Below are positions 35,068 through 42,849 of a DNA stretch of 64,000 nt, one piece after another (the stretch's first letter is position 1; each line of letters opens with the position of its first letter). A program made the translations under genes and the position numbers. Source of the stretch: Streptomyces sp. NBC_01210 (GTDB lineage Bacteria > Actinomycetota > Actinomycetes > Streptomycetales > Streptomycetaceae); the NCBI RefSeq assembly GCF_036010325.1, contig NZ_CP108549.1, forward strand, positions 372,001 through 436,000, read 5' to 3'. Under the pieces are notes generated by a model. The model saw only the letters and a list, made by a program, of their open reading frames with translations, did no database searches and was not told the DNA's origin.

Positions 35068-35262
35068 GCCGACCAGCTAACGCCATCACCATCAGGGAGT
35101 CGATCGGTTATGTCGAACCCCTACGGTGCTCGCCAATGCCAACCCCGCTGCGCAGATCTTCACGGCCTACACCACTTGGCGGGACGCCATCCCGACCGGA
35201 CTCACCGCTCTCAGGCGCTGCTGCTTCTCATCGACATTCCTGGGCCTCTTGACGGCGAACCG

Positions 35263-35550
35263 ATGCCAGGAACCACCGACATTCGCTCTCTCACCGACGC
35301 AGCCAGCCGCGGCTTTCCAAGCGACGCGTCCGAGGTGCTGAGAACCGATGACGCCGCCTATGGCGGACTCCCCGACGTACACGGCACTACGTGGATCACC
35401 TGGTCCGAGCCTGCCGCCGCCGACTGGCAGAGGACCGACAGCTCCGGCACACGACGCCGCGACAGTGTCGCGGGAGACGAGACCCACTGGGGACCGGTCT
35501 GGAGCGTGATGCGAACGCTCAGCGAACTCCACGGCGCGGACAGATCTTGA
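35263..35550 (+). CDS. Possible small hypothetical protein, 95 aa
   Basis: ATG 35263 opens PGTTDIRSLTDAASRGFPSD, DVHGTTWITWSEPAAADWQR, HWGPVWSVMRTLSELHGADR and ends at 35550. The last 25 residues have strong coding bias; the middle is less convincing. There is no clear RBS. It may be the C-terminal part of a longer lost gene. Not recognised. Confidence 0.35.
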   Translation: MPGTTDIRSLTDAASRGFPSDASEVLRTDDAAYGGLPDVHGTTWITWSEPAAADWQRTDSSGTRRRDSVAGDETHWGPVWSVMRTLSELHGADRS

Positions 35551-35953
35551 GAAACCTTGCTCGCGATTTGCCCACCAGCCACATGGCCGGAGGCTCCCCG
35601 CCGGTCGGCGGGGGTGGTTCGGACACGTGCCGGATGGTAGAAATCAATACTTTTTCGGAGCCTGGAAGCATGGGGAATTTGGCTCAGCTCCGGGCCAGGC
35701 CGTCCGTGTAGCCAGCCTCGGACGACTCTTCCTTTCTTTCTTGTGTGCGCCCTTCTGTGCGTCGCAAACGGGCGATTGATCGGTCTCGGGGTGTTCTCGG
35801 CGCGGCGGGGGTGCCACTCCCCCGCCGCCGGTCAGCCGGCGATCGGAAGGCGCTGGGAGCCGCTGTTGGTGTTACGTCCCGATGTGCGCAGCAGGGGCGT
35901 GACGGTTTCGGCGGTCATCTGACAGTGGACGGCCTGACTGGAGGCGACGGCAC
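35551..35953. other. Promoter region of the Pls-like gene
   Basis: 403 bases without a coding frame. It contains locally AT-rich sequence (AATCAATACTTTTTC near 35642-35656, TTCCTTTCTTTCTTGTG near 35730) unusual for this genome and a plausible place for promoter elements of the gene at 35954. Confidence 0.35.
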
Positions 35954-38770
35954 ATGTCTTCCGAGACCACGACGGGCACGGATGGTGCGGCGGTTGGCAC
36001 CGAAGGGCTCCTGGCCGAGGTTCTGGCCGGTGTTCTGCGTACCGAGCGGGTGCCGGTGGATGGTGATTTCTTCGCGGATCTGGGTGCTGATTCGCTGGTG
36101 ATGGCTCAGTTCTGTGCACGGGTGCGCAAGCGGGACGACCTGCCGACGGTGTCGATGAAGGACATCTATCAGCACTCGACGGTTCGGAGCCTGGCCGCTG
36201 CGTTCACGGACAGTACCTTCTCCCCGCCGCAGGAGGACGCCCCGTCCGATGGGGTGGTCGAGTCCCCGACAGATGTGCCAGCCGCCGGCACCAAGAGCCC
36301 ACTGGGAGAGGTGCTGGCGGGAGTCTTGGGTACTGAGCAGGTGCCCGTGGACGGCAATTTCTTCACGGATCTGGGTGCTGATTCGCTGGTGATGGCTCAG
36401 TTCTGTGCACGAGTGCGCAAGCGGGACGACCTGCCGACGGTGTCGATGAAGGACATCTACCGGCACCCCACGATCAGCAGCCTGGCCGCCGCGTTCGCGG
36501 ACGCTCCCGCCGCTGTCCAGCCCGCGGCACCGGGGCACGCGCCGTCACAGCCCTCCCAGCCGGCCCCGGGAACTGCCGATGCCCCGTCCGACGCATCGGG
36601 TGCGCCGCAGTCCGGCCCCTGGCGGTACATGCTGTGCGGGACGGCCCAGATGCTGATGTTCCTCGTCTTCTCCTCCCTCGGCGCCACGATTGCCGTCCTC
36701 GGTTACGACTGGACCCTGGAAGGCTCGGGGACGGCCGGCGTCTACCTCCGGGCGGTGTTTTTCAGTACGGCGCTCTTCCTCGGCATCTGCGCGCTGCCCA
36801 TTGCGGCCAAGTGGATACTCATCGGCCGCTTCACCCCGCGCAGGTTCCCGGTGTGGAGTTCCGCCTACCTGCGCTTCTGGTGCGTCAAGACCCTCATCCG
36901 AACCAGCCCGGTGCGTCTGTTCACCGGTTCACCGCTGTACGTGCTCTACCTCAGGGCCCTCGGCGCACGCATCGGAAAGGACGTCGCCATCCTTTCCCGC
37001 ACCGTCCCAGTCTGCACCGACCTCCTGTCCATCGGTGACGGCACGGTCGTCCGCAAGGACGTGCTGCTGTCCTGCTACCGGGCGCACGACGGCTGGATCG
37101 AGATGGGCCCCGTCACCCTCGGCGCGGATGTGACCGTCAGTGAGCAGGCCGTCATCGACATCGGAACGTCGATGGGCGACGACACCCAACTGGGTCACGC
37201 CTCATCCCTGCATTCCGGGCAGGCGGTTCCAGCCGGAGAGTCGTGGCACGGCACGCCGGCGCAACCGACGACGACCGATTTCCGGGCTGTCGAGCCTTCC
37301 GCGTGCGGCCCCCTTCGCAGGGCCCTCTACAGCCTGTCGCAGCTGCTTGCCATGCTGCTGGTGTACCTGCCGCTGACGCTGGCAGGGGTGAGCCTCGTGT
37401 TCACCGTGGTGCCGCAGCTGAACGCGGTGTTCACCCCAGGGCCGCCGGCCTTCACCAGCCCCACGTTCTACCTCGAGGCGCTCGTCGCTTCCCTGATGGC
37501 CTTCTTCGGCGGCATATTGGTGGGCCTGCTGGTGGTGAGCACAGTGCCACGGTTGCTCAGCCTGGCGATCAAACCGGGCAGGACCTACCCGCTGTACGGC
37601 TTCCACCACAGCATCCAGCGGGCGATCACGCGGCTGACCAACATCAGGTTCTTCACCACGCTCTTCGGGGACAGCTCCGCGATCGTGCACTACCTGCGCT
37701 GCCTCGGATACAACCTGTGCAACATCGAGCAGACCGGGTCGAACTTCGGCACGCTGGTCAAGCACGACACCCCATACCTGAGCACGGTCGGCAGTGGAAC
37801 GATGGTCGCCGACGGCTTGTCGATCATCAACGCCGACTTCTCCAGCTCGTCCTTCCGCTTCTCCCCGACCTCGATCGGGCCGAGCAACTTCCTCGGCAAC
37901 CGCATCGCCTACCCTTCACGCGGCCGGACCGGCGACAACTGCCTGCTCGCGACGAAGGTCATGGTCCCCATAGACGGGCCGGTGCGCGAAGGCGTGGGAC
38001 TGCTGGGCTCACCCAGCTTCGAGATCCCGCGCACGGTGCTGCGCGATACCCAGTTCGACCACCTGGCCCACGGTGATGAGCTGCGCCGCCGACTCGCTGT
38101 CAAGAACAGGCACAACGCGCTCACCGCGGGCCTGCACCTGTTGGTGCGATGGTTCCACTTCTTCGTGCTCGCCCTCATCACCATGGCCGCCGTCGAGCTC
38201 TACCGGACCATCGGTGTGCCGGCCTTCGTGCTGGCCGGCCTGCTCACCTGGACGTTCACCGTCGTCTACTTCGCGCTGGTCGAACGGGCCGTCACGAGAA
38301 TCCGCCCGGTGAAACCGCTGAACTGCTCGATCTACGAGGCCGACTTCTGGGGGCACGAACGCTTCTGGAAGCTGACGTCGCACCAATACATGCAAGCCTT
38401 CAACGGCACCCCGTTCAAGTCCATGGTCTGGCGGCTGCTGGGCGTGCGGATCGGCCGCCGGGTCTTCGACGACGGCTGCTCGATCACCGAGCGGACCCTC
38501 GTCAGCATCGGGGACGGCTGCACCCTCAACGCCGGGACGGTCATCCAGTGCCACTCGCAGGAGGACGGCGCCTTCAAGTCCGACCACGCCACGATCGGCG
38601 CGGGCGTGACCCTCGGCGTGAACACGTTGGTCCACTACGGGACCACGATCGGCGACCGGGCACAGCTGGCCGCCGACTCCTTCCTGATGAAGGGCGAGGA
38701 AGTTCCCTCTCAAGCGCGGTGGGGCGGAAACCCGGCTCGAGAAGACACGGCCGTGGCCCGCGTTCCTTGA
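35954..38770 (+). CDS. Membrane NRPS-terminal-domain protein with two carrier domains, Pls/PosA-like, no adenylation domain
   Basis: 938 residues from ATG 35954. Two phosphopantetheine carrier domains occupy residues about 15-95 and 112-192, each with DLGADSLVMAQFCARV (attachment Ser about 47 and 144). A Pro/Ala linker follows to about 220. Next comes the large region found at the end of Pls (epsilon-poly-lysine synthetase) and PosA-type synthetases (terminal NRPS domain, TIGR02353). This region has about six membrane helices (about 225-305, 455-540, 730-780) alternating with three hexapeptide left-handed-helix-like segments: IGDGTVVRKDVLLSCY; TVGSGTMVADGLSIINADFS; IGDGCTLNAGTVIQCHS and IGAGVTLGVNTLVHYGTTIG. 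In Pls these tandem C-like domains join amino acids loaded on the carrier. Here the adenylation domain is missing, so loading must occur in trans. It stands alone. The product is unknown; a membrane-made oligo- or polyamide is a fair inference. Confidence 0.85.
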   Translation: MSSETTTGTDGAAVGTEGLLAEVLAGVLRTERVPVDGDFFADLGADSLVMAQFCARVRKRDDLPTVSMKDIYQHSTVRSLAAAFTDSTFSPPQEDAPSDGVVESPTDVPAAGTKSPLGEVLAGVLGTEQVPVDGNFFTDLGADSLVMAQFCARVRKRDDLPTVSMKDIYRHPTISSLAAAFADAPAAVQPAAPGHAPSQPSQPAPGTADAPSDASGAPQSGPWRYMLCGTAQMLMFLVFSSLGATIAVLGYDWTLEGSGTAGVYLRAVFFSTALFLGICALPIAAKWILIGRFTPRRFPVWSSAYLRFWCVKTLIRTSPVRLFTGSPLYVLYLRALGARIGKDVAILSRTVPVCTDLLSIGDGTVVRKDVLLSCYRAHDGWIEMGPVTLGADVTVSEQAVIDIGTSMGDDTQLGHASSLHSGQAVPAGESWHGTPAQPTTTDFRAVEPSACGPLRRALYSLSQLLAMLLVYLPLTLAGVSLVFTVVPQLNAVFTPGPPAFTSPTFYLEALVASLMAFFGGILVGLLVVSTVPRLLSLAIKPGRTYPLYGFHHSIQRAITRLTNIRFFTTLFGDSSAIVHYLRCLGYNLCNIEQTGSNFGTLVKHDTPYLSTVGSGTMVADGLSIINADFSSSSFRFSPTSIGPSNFLGNRIAYPSRGRTGDNCLLATKVMVPIDGPVREGVGLLGSPSFEIPRTVLRDTQFDHLAHGDELRRRLAVKNRHNALTAGLHLLVRWFHFFVLALITMAAVELYRTIGVPAFVLAGLLTWTFTVVYFALVERAVTRIRPVKPLNCSIYEADFWGHERFWKLTSHQYMQAFNGTPFKSMVWRLLGVRIGRRVFDDGCSITERTLVSIGDGCTLNAGTVIQCHSQEDGAFKSDHATIGAGVTLGVNTLVHYGTTIGDRAQLAADSFLMKGEEVPSQARWGGNPAREDTAVARVP
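36077..36168. repeat. Duplicated carrier-domain core, unit 1
   Basis: Matches 36368-36459 at 91 of 92 bases; the period is 291 bases (97 codons). It covers the phosphopantetheine Ser and the following helices (DLGADSL to VSMKDIY). Flanking carrier sequence is clearly more diverged, so this core was duplicated or homogenised recently. Confidence 0.9.
36368..36459. repeat. Duplicated carrier-domain core, unit 2
   Basis: Partner of 36077-36168 with one base difference (GCACGGGTGCG versus GCACGAGTGCG), which is silent. Confidence 0.9.
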
Positions 38771-39324
38771 GCTTCCTGCGGTCGGCGGGCCCGCTTCCCG
38801 TCACCGTTGCTGAGCAGCCCGGTGGGAAACGATCTTACTGTTCGCGGGAAATGCCCACGCGGCGCCACCCGCGCCCCCGCCGACTCGAGCACCGTCGGCC
38901 GCCATAGCCCGTGGGGGCTTGTCGATCAGGCCGGATCAGCCGCCGTGAGCCCGACGAGATCGACGAGACACCTCCAGCGCGTCGGCCCCGTAGGCGTGTC
39001 CGGCATCCGCAGGCGGCATTCGCGCTGAACTGGCCCATCGGGCCAACGAGCGTGGGCAGGCAAAGCCGGCAACCGGCTGAAACACCGCTCGCCTTGTGGT
39101 GGTTGAAGGGTCACGGCCCGGACAGGCCGAGCAGGTCTGCCGCATTGGTGTCGAGGATCATCGTGACCTCGTCCGGGGCAAGACCGGGGGTTCGCGCTGC
39201 GGCACGGCCGAGGTGACCGTGTTCGGGGGCGGACGGTTCTGGCGAGAACCCACTATTCGCGCCCGGCAAGCCTGTCACTACCGAACCAAGTCCCCCCAGG
39301 CTCAGCCGTGTTGGAATTTCAGGC
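38771..39324. other. Decayed stretch with an amidohydrolase shard
   Basis: No intact gene. On the minus strand about 39111-39200 reads RTPGLAPDEVTMILDTNAAD then LLGLSGP and a stop. This is the usual end of an amidohydrolase/TIM-barrel metal hydrolase (GL..DE...IL..NA..LLGL). The rest of that gene is missing. Confidence 0.4.
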
Positions 39325-39807
39325 ATGGCCACTCCTGCCGACGGATCCACGCGACTCGCCCCGGACGAGCCCTCGCGTCGCCTGCGCGCCGAGATCGAGC
39401 GGTTGCACGAAGAAGCGGCGCAACAGAAGGCACTGGCCCATCGAAGGGCCGAATTCTGGAACAGGGCCCACATCGTGCTGGGTTTCCCCGCGGCTCTGCT
39501 CGCGGGCGTGGCCGGCGCCGCCGGACTGGCCACGGCGGACGCACGCGTCCCCGCGGCGCTGCTCGCCCTGGCCTCTGCCGGGCTCGCGGCCGGGGCCGGC
39601 TTCCTGCGGAGCGATGCCAGGCGCGTGGCCAACAAACGCGCCCGGCAGGCGTGGGCGGACGTGGAGGGCAAGGCAAGCGTGAAGCTGGCGCACGAGCACC
39701 TGACCCCCGAAGACCTGCGCGAGCTGCTGGAAAGCCGTCAGACCGCGCTGGCCGCCTACGACGGTGACGGCCTTCAGCCGGGCCCGGCATCGGCGCTGCC
39801 CGGCTGA
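39325..39807 (+). CDS. Two-helix membrane protein resembling SLATT-domain proteins
   Basis: 160 residues from ATG 39325. Residues about 15-45 are a charged coiled-coil-like helix (RAEIERLHEEAAQQKALAHR). Two adjacent membrane helices follow, HIVLGFPAALLAGVAGAAGL (about 50-70) and VPAALLALASAGLAAGAGFL (about 76-95). The C-terminal amphipathic helices then run ARRVANKRARQAWADVEGKA, HEHLTPEDLRELLESRQTAL. Helix/2TM/helix with a basic stretch right after the second TM is the plan of SLATT proteins, which in some defence systems act as membrane-permeabilising effectors. The assignment is by shape, not by a diagnostic motif. No sensor gene (SMODS/SLOG) is adjacent. The 3' end overlaps a PyrF shard on the other strand. 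Confidence 0.55.
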   Translation: MATPADGSTRLAPDEPSRRLRAEIERLHEEAAQQKALAHRRAEFWNRAHIVLGFPAALLAGVAGAAGLATADARVPAALLALASAGLAAGAGFLRSDARRVANKRARQAWADVEGKASVKLAHEHLTPEDLRELLESRQTALAAYDGDGLQPGPASALPG

Positions 39808-39959
39808 ACGAGCGCTCCCGGCGTGACGATCGAAGGCTCCGGGCCCAGCAGACGTCGCTGCGGCGCCACTTCCTGAGGCGAGGCGATCACACCGTGGCAG
39901 CCGGCACCCTTCGCCAGCCGGGCCAGTCGTAGGACCTGCTCCTCGGCCGACGCGCCGGC
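39798..39959 (-). pseudogene. Orotidine 5'-phosphate decarboxylase (PyrF) remnant
   Basis: The minus frame reads AGASAEEQVLRLARLAKGAG, CHGVIASPQEVAPQRRLLGP and EPSIVTPGALVQPGSAD. In class-I PyrF the matching run is VL.LA..A..AG.DGVV.SP.E....R..LG....IVTPGIRP. The catalytic Lys/Asp region upstream and the phosphate-binding end are lost. A stray copy of part of a housekeeping-type gene. Confidence 0.6.
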
Positions 39960-40244
39960 TCGTCAGGCGGGGGGGAACGTCCCGGGGCGCGACGTCGCTC
40001 CTGATCCGCCGCGCCTGGACCGGATGCCGCCACCGGCCGTGGTCGATCGATGAGTCGCCGACGAATTCCGCGACGAGGTGGGGCGCCACAGGTGAAGTTC
40101 AGCGGCTCTCGGCTGCCCCAATGGGATGTGATGCACACGTCCTGCGAGGGATGTACGGGATGTCCGGGGCCGGCCCTGGGGAGCAGGTGGCCCACTTTGA
40201 CGGTCGCCCGGACCACCGCCACCCCGCTCCGACTGAGATCACTC
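39960..40244. other. Gene-free stretch
   Basis: 285 bases with no coding frame or hairpin I can support. Confidence 0.3.
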
Positions 40245-40661
40245 TCATGCCCCGCCGCCTGGCTCGGACAGCTCGGGCCGGCGGACGCGCACGTCCCGCA
40301 GGGGTTCCCTGCCGAGCACCTCGACGTACATGATCCGCTCGTCCACAACGTCCAGGACGTCCAGGACGTCCAGGACGTCCAGGACGAGCATGCCCTTCGA
40401 GGGCGATAGCGGCACGCACCGATGACCCGGACCGAATGGCTGTCCGTCCGGATGTGGTTCCGTCTTGAAACTCTGGCAGAAGTCGTCGCCGCAGCCGCAC
40501 TCCGCGACCAGGCGGAGATCCCATGCACAGATGGCCAGCTCGTGCTCGCCGTCTTCCTCCAGAAGAGTTACCAGGTTGCTGACAAGCTCAGGAAATACCT
40601 CGCGAACGAGGGGATGCTCCGGGCCCATGAGACGAGAGAGTACCCAGCGCCTCCGCGTCAC
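40245..40661 (-). CDS. Conserved hypothetical protein carrying a 9-bp minisatellite
   Basis: 138 residues from GTG 40661; ATG 40628 (MGPEHPLVREVFPELVSNLV) is also possible. Segments: LLEEDGEHELAICAWDLRLV and AECGCGDDFCQSFKTEP (a C-x-C-x4-C cluster that may bind zinc). GPGHRCVPLSPSKGMLVLDV then meets the repeated LDVLDVLDVLDV, and VDERIMYVEVLGREPLRDVR closes the protein. I recall relatives with a single LDVVDGRIMYVEVL here, so the extra LDV units come from slippage of the nucleotide repeat at 40350-40385. The frame is preserved because the unit is 9 bases. Function unknown. Confidence 0.65.
   Translation of the reverse strand: MTRRRWVLSRLMGPEHPLVREVFPELVSNLVTLLEEDGEHELAICAWDLRLVAECGCGDDFCQSFKTEPHPDGQPFGPGHRCVPLSPSKGMLVLDVLDVLDVLDVVDERIMYVEVLGREPLRDVRVRRPELSEPGGGA
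40350..40385. repeat. Tandem 9-bp repeat, four units
   Basis: GTCCAGGAC repeated four times without error inside the coding sequence of the 40245-40661 gene (LDV repeats on the minus strand). Copy-number change would add or remove three residues each time. Confidence 0.95.
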
Positions 40662-40732
40662 CTGAACAGCTTTCGCAGCAGCGGTCGTGCGGGGCCGGCC
40701 GCGTCACAGTCGCACAGGCGACCTGGACGTGC

Positions 40733-41128
40733 TCAGTGGTCGCCCGTGTGCGGGCGCACGGGGCGTGGCAGCGGCTGACGCCAGTCGCCCAGCGTCGTGA
40801 GGAGAAACTGGCGGGCGAGAGGACGTACTTCATCCCACGCCGGATCTGTGGCCAGGGCGTTGGCCCAGAGGCCGGCGTGGCAGCCGGCATCGATCTCGCC
40901 GAGGCGACGGCCGATGGCCTGAAGATCGCGCAGGTTCCTGGGTTCGAAGGCTCCGCGCTCCGCGAGTCCTTCGGAGATTCGACAGAGGAGCTCCACCTCG
41001 TCAACGACGGACTCCGTCTCCAGCTCACGCTCGCCCAGCCAGGCAAGCTGATCCTGGGTGTCGGCTGCGAGGAGGGCCATCCATCGCAGCGTCCAGGTGC
41101 GCAGGTTCGCGTCGCCGAGATGGTTCAT
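40733..41128 (-). CDS. Conserved hypothetical protein, 131 aa
   Basis: ATG 41128 starts MNHLGDANLRTWTLRWMALL. Then DTQDQLAWLGERELETESVV, DEVELLCRISEGLAERGAFE, PRNLRDLQAIGRRLGEIDAG, LWANALATDPAWDEVRPLAR and QFLLTTLGDWRQPLPRP. An all-helical cytoplasmic protein with strong coding bias; the open frame upstream of 41128 has none. I recall similar proteins in other Streptomyces but no assigned function. It lies 71 bases downstream-side of the preceding gene on the same strand (that gene starts at 40661), so a shared transcript is possible. Confidence 0.65.
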   Translation of the reverse strand: MNHLGDANLRTWTLRWMALLAADTQDQLAWLGERELETESVVDEVELLCRISEGLAERGAFEPRNLRDLQAIGRRLGEIDAGCHAGLWANALATDPAWDEVRPLARQFLLTTLGDWRQPLPRPVRPHTGDH

Positions 41129-41403
41129 ACATACAGGATCGCACCTAGATCGCCCCGGGATCAGAAACAGTCCACCATGTCCCTGACGGGACGCCTCGCC
41201 GGCGTGAAAATCGGTAGTGCGGCTGACCGCCGACGCCGGTAGTGCCTTGGGAGATCGATCCCGCGAAACAGTCTGGTGCCGGAGCTGGCCTGAGGGACCA
41301 CGCACTGTTGCCACGGGCACGCCGTTCAGAATCCCGACCGTCCCTTCCGCTCCCGGTCAGCCGCACCCGTGGCCATCTGAGCGAGGAACGAGGTGGGAAA
41401 CGC

Positions 41404-41643
41404 GTGGCGGATACGGAAGTGACCGACCAGGGTGCGGAGTTGGTGGATCGCGTCGCCGCGATCGACATCGCCAAGGCATCGGGCATGGTGTGTACGCGTC
41501 TGCCCCATCCCAGCCGTGCGGGTCGACGCACTCAGGAAGTGTGGAACGTCCCTGCGAGCACGATTGGCATCCTCGAACTGGGCGACCGCCTGGTGTGCCA
41601 GGGCGTCACCCGGGTCGTAATGGAAGCCACCGGCGCGTACTGA
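41404..41643 (+). mobile_element. IS110-family transposase N-terminal fragment
   Basis: GTG 41404 begins ADTEVTDQGAELVDRVAAID, then AKASGMVCTRLPHPSRAGRR, VWNVPASTIGILELGDRLVC and RVVMEATGAY followed by a stop. D in AAIDIAK and E in MEATGAY are the first two residues of the DEDD catalytic set of IS110. The remaining 300 residues are absent. The truncation point coincides with the Y-W codon pair, where TGA replaced TGG. Confidence 0.8.
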
Positions 41644-41660
41644 GCTTGTTCTTTTCATCC

Positions 41661-42044
41661 TCATGCGCCTGGGCCGGGTGGGCCCATGAACGCGTCGAGA
41701 TCAGTGATGATCTTGCCGAGCTCGCGGGCTCCGCGATGCGACATCGCTTGCATCACGCCGTCGAGGAGAGCGCGGGCTTCCAGAGGGTTGCCGCAGCAGT
41801 ACCAGTGCGCGTTGCCGTACTCATCGTCGTGCCAGAGCTGGCCCTCAGGGCGGTGGACATAGTCCTTCCACAGTCGCAATGCCGCGGTGGTGTCTCCCGG
41901 CTGTAGGTAATTCCGCGTGCGTTCAAGGCGAACGATCTCGGACAGCACTCGCGAGGAGAGGCGGTCGATGGCCGGTGTGGTGCCCGGTGGCTGGTGCGGG
42001 TCCGGGAGTGTGCCCCGTAGGCGTCCTGGCCGTCTACGCGGCAT
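41661..42044 (-). CDS. Hypothetical protein, up to 127 aa
   Basis: From ATG 42044 the frame reads TTPAIDRLSSRVLSEIVRLE, YLQPGDTTAALRLWKDYVHR, PEGQLWHDDEYGNAHWYCCG and NPLEARALLDGVMQAMSHRG, ending LGKIITDLDAFMGPPGPGA. The first 20 codons are Arg/Pro-rich and may not be translated. A start nearer 41960 would give about 100 residues. It contains a Trp/His/Cys cluster (WHDDEYGNAHWYCC). No family recognised. Transposase fragments flank it. Confidence 0.5.
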   Translation of the reverse strand: MPRRRPGRLRGTLPDPHQPPGTTPAIDRLSSRVLSEIVRLERTRNYLQPGDTTAALRLWKDYVHRPEGQLWHDDEYGNAHWYCCGNPLEARALLDGVMQAMSHRGARELGKIITDLDAFMGPPGPGA

Positions 42045-42249
42045 GGACCTTTCGGTGTGTCGTCATGCCGGACATGTTGCCACGACCTCGACCGCTTTCT
42101 CGAACTTGATTGCGTTCATGGATGTTCGCCGGACATAGGAACGGCATTCACGTGACCCTGTGCTCTGACCGAGGAGCACACGTGACCGGAACGAAAGCCG
42201 TGGGGGTGCACTGGAACGAGGCGGCCGTCGGGAAGCGTCGCGCAAAGTG

Positions 42250-42660
42250 TCATGCTTCCGGGGCGAGTTCTACGCGTGGTTGGGGGCACGGCGCGATGAG
42301 TTGTTCGAGCTGACGGACGCGGTACTGTGCGCGGACGGGCCGGTCAGATCTCCGGTGAATCTGACGCTGCTGCCCGACCACCGGCGCGGGCACGGCGCGT
42401 TGCACGGAGGAGTGACCGCGGCCAGATCGTCGTCGGCCAGTTCCGCAATGCGTTGGCGGGCCTCCGCTGCCGCGGCTCCCGGACGGGCGGCTGGTCCAAG
42501 CCGGAGACCTGGCCCGAGCCCGCCGTAACCACCGTCGGGCGCGAAGTCCTCTTCCGACTACGGCTCATGCACCCCGAACTGACCATCGTCTGGGCTGACT
42601 CCGCCTATGCGGGCACCCTTGCCGCAACGCACGAGACCACAAGACGCTGCCCGAGCACTC
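42250..42660 (+). mobile_element. Fused IS701 and IS5 transposase shards
   Basis: 42250-42430 reads FRGEFYAWLGARRDELFELT, DAVLCADGPVRSPVNLTLLP and DHRRGHGALHGGV, the amino-terminus of an IS701 transposase; a shifted frame gives RNALAGL and PLPRLPDGRLVQAGDL. From about 42536 an IS5 fragment begins: REVLFRLRLMHPELTIVWAD SAYAGTL (second catalytic Asp block). The two families are joined within some 20 bases, showing repeated insertion and deletion at this spot. Neither is functional. Confidence 0.7.
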
Positions 42661-42849
42661 CGAGGCAATGATCACGATCGCAGCCATCACGCTCCTGACC
42701 ACCGCCTCACCCGCCAGACTGTCTATCCCACAGCGGCTCTTCCACGCCCGTCAGAATTGCTTCGCGCGGCGTGAATCACCCGCATCCGGCCCGCCGGCCC
42801 GGTAGATGCCGCTTCCGATCAACATCCAGGCGGTTCCAGATCCGACCGA

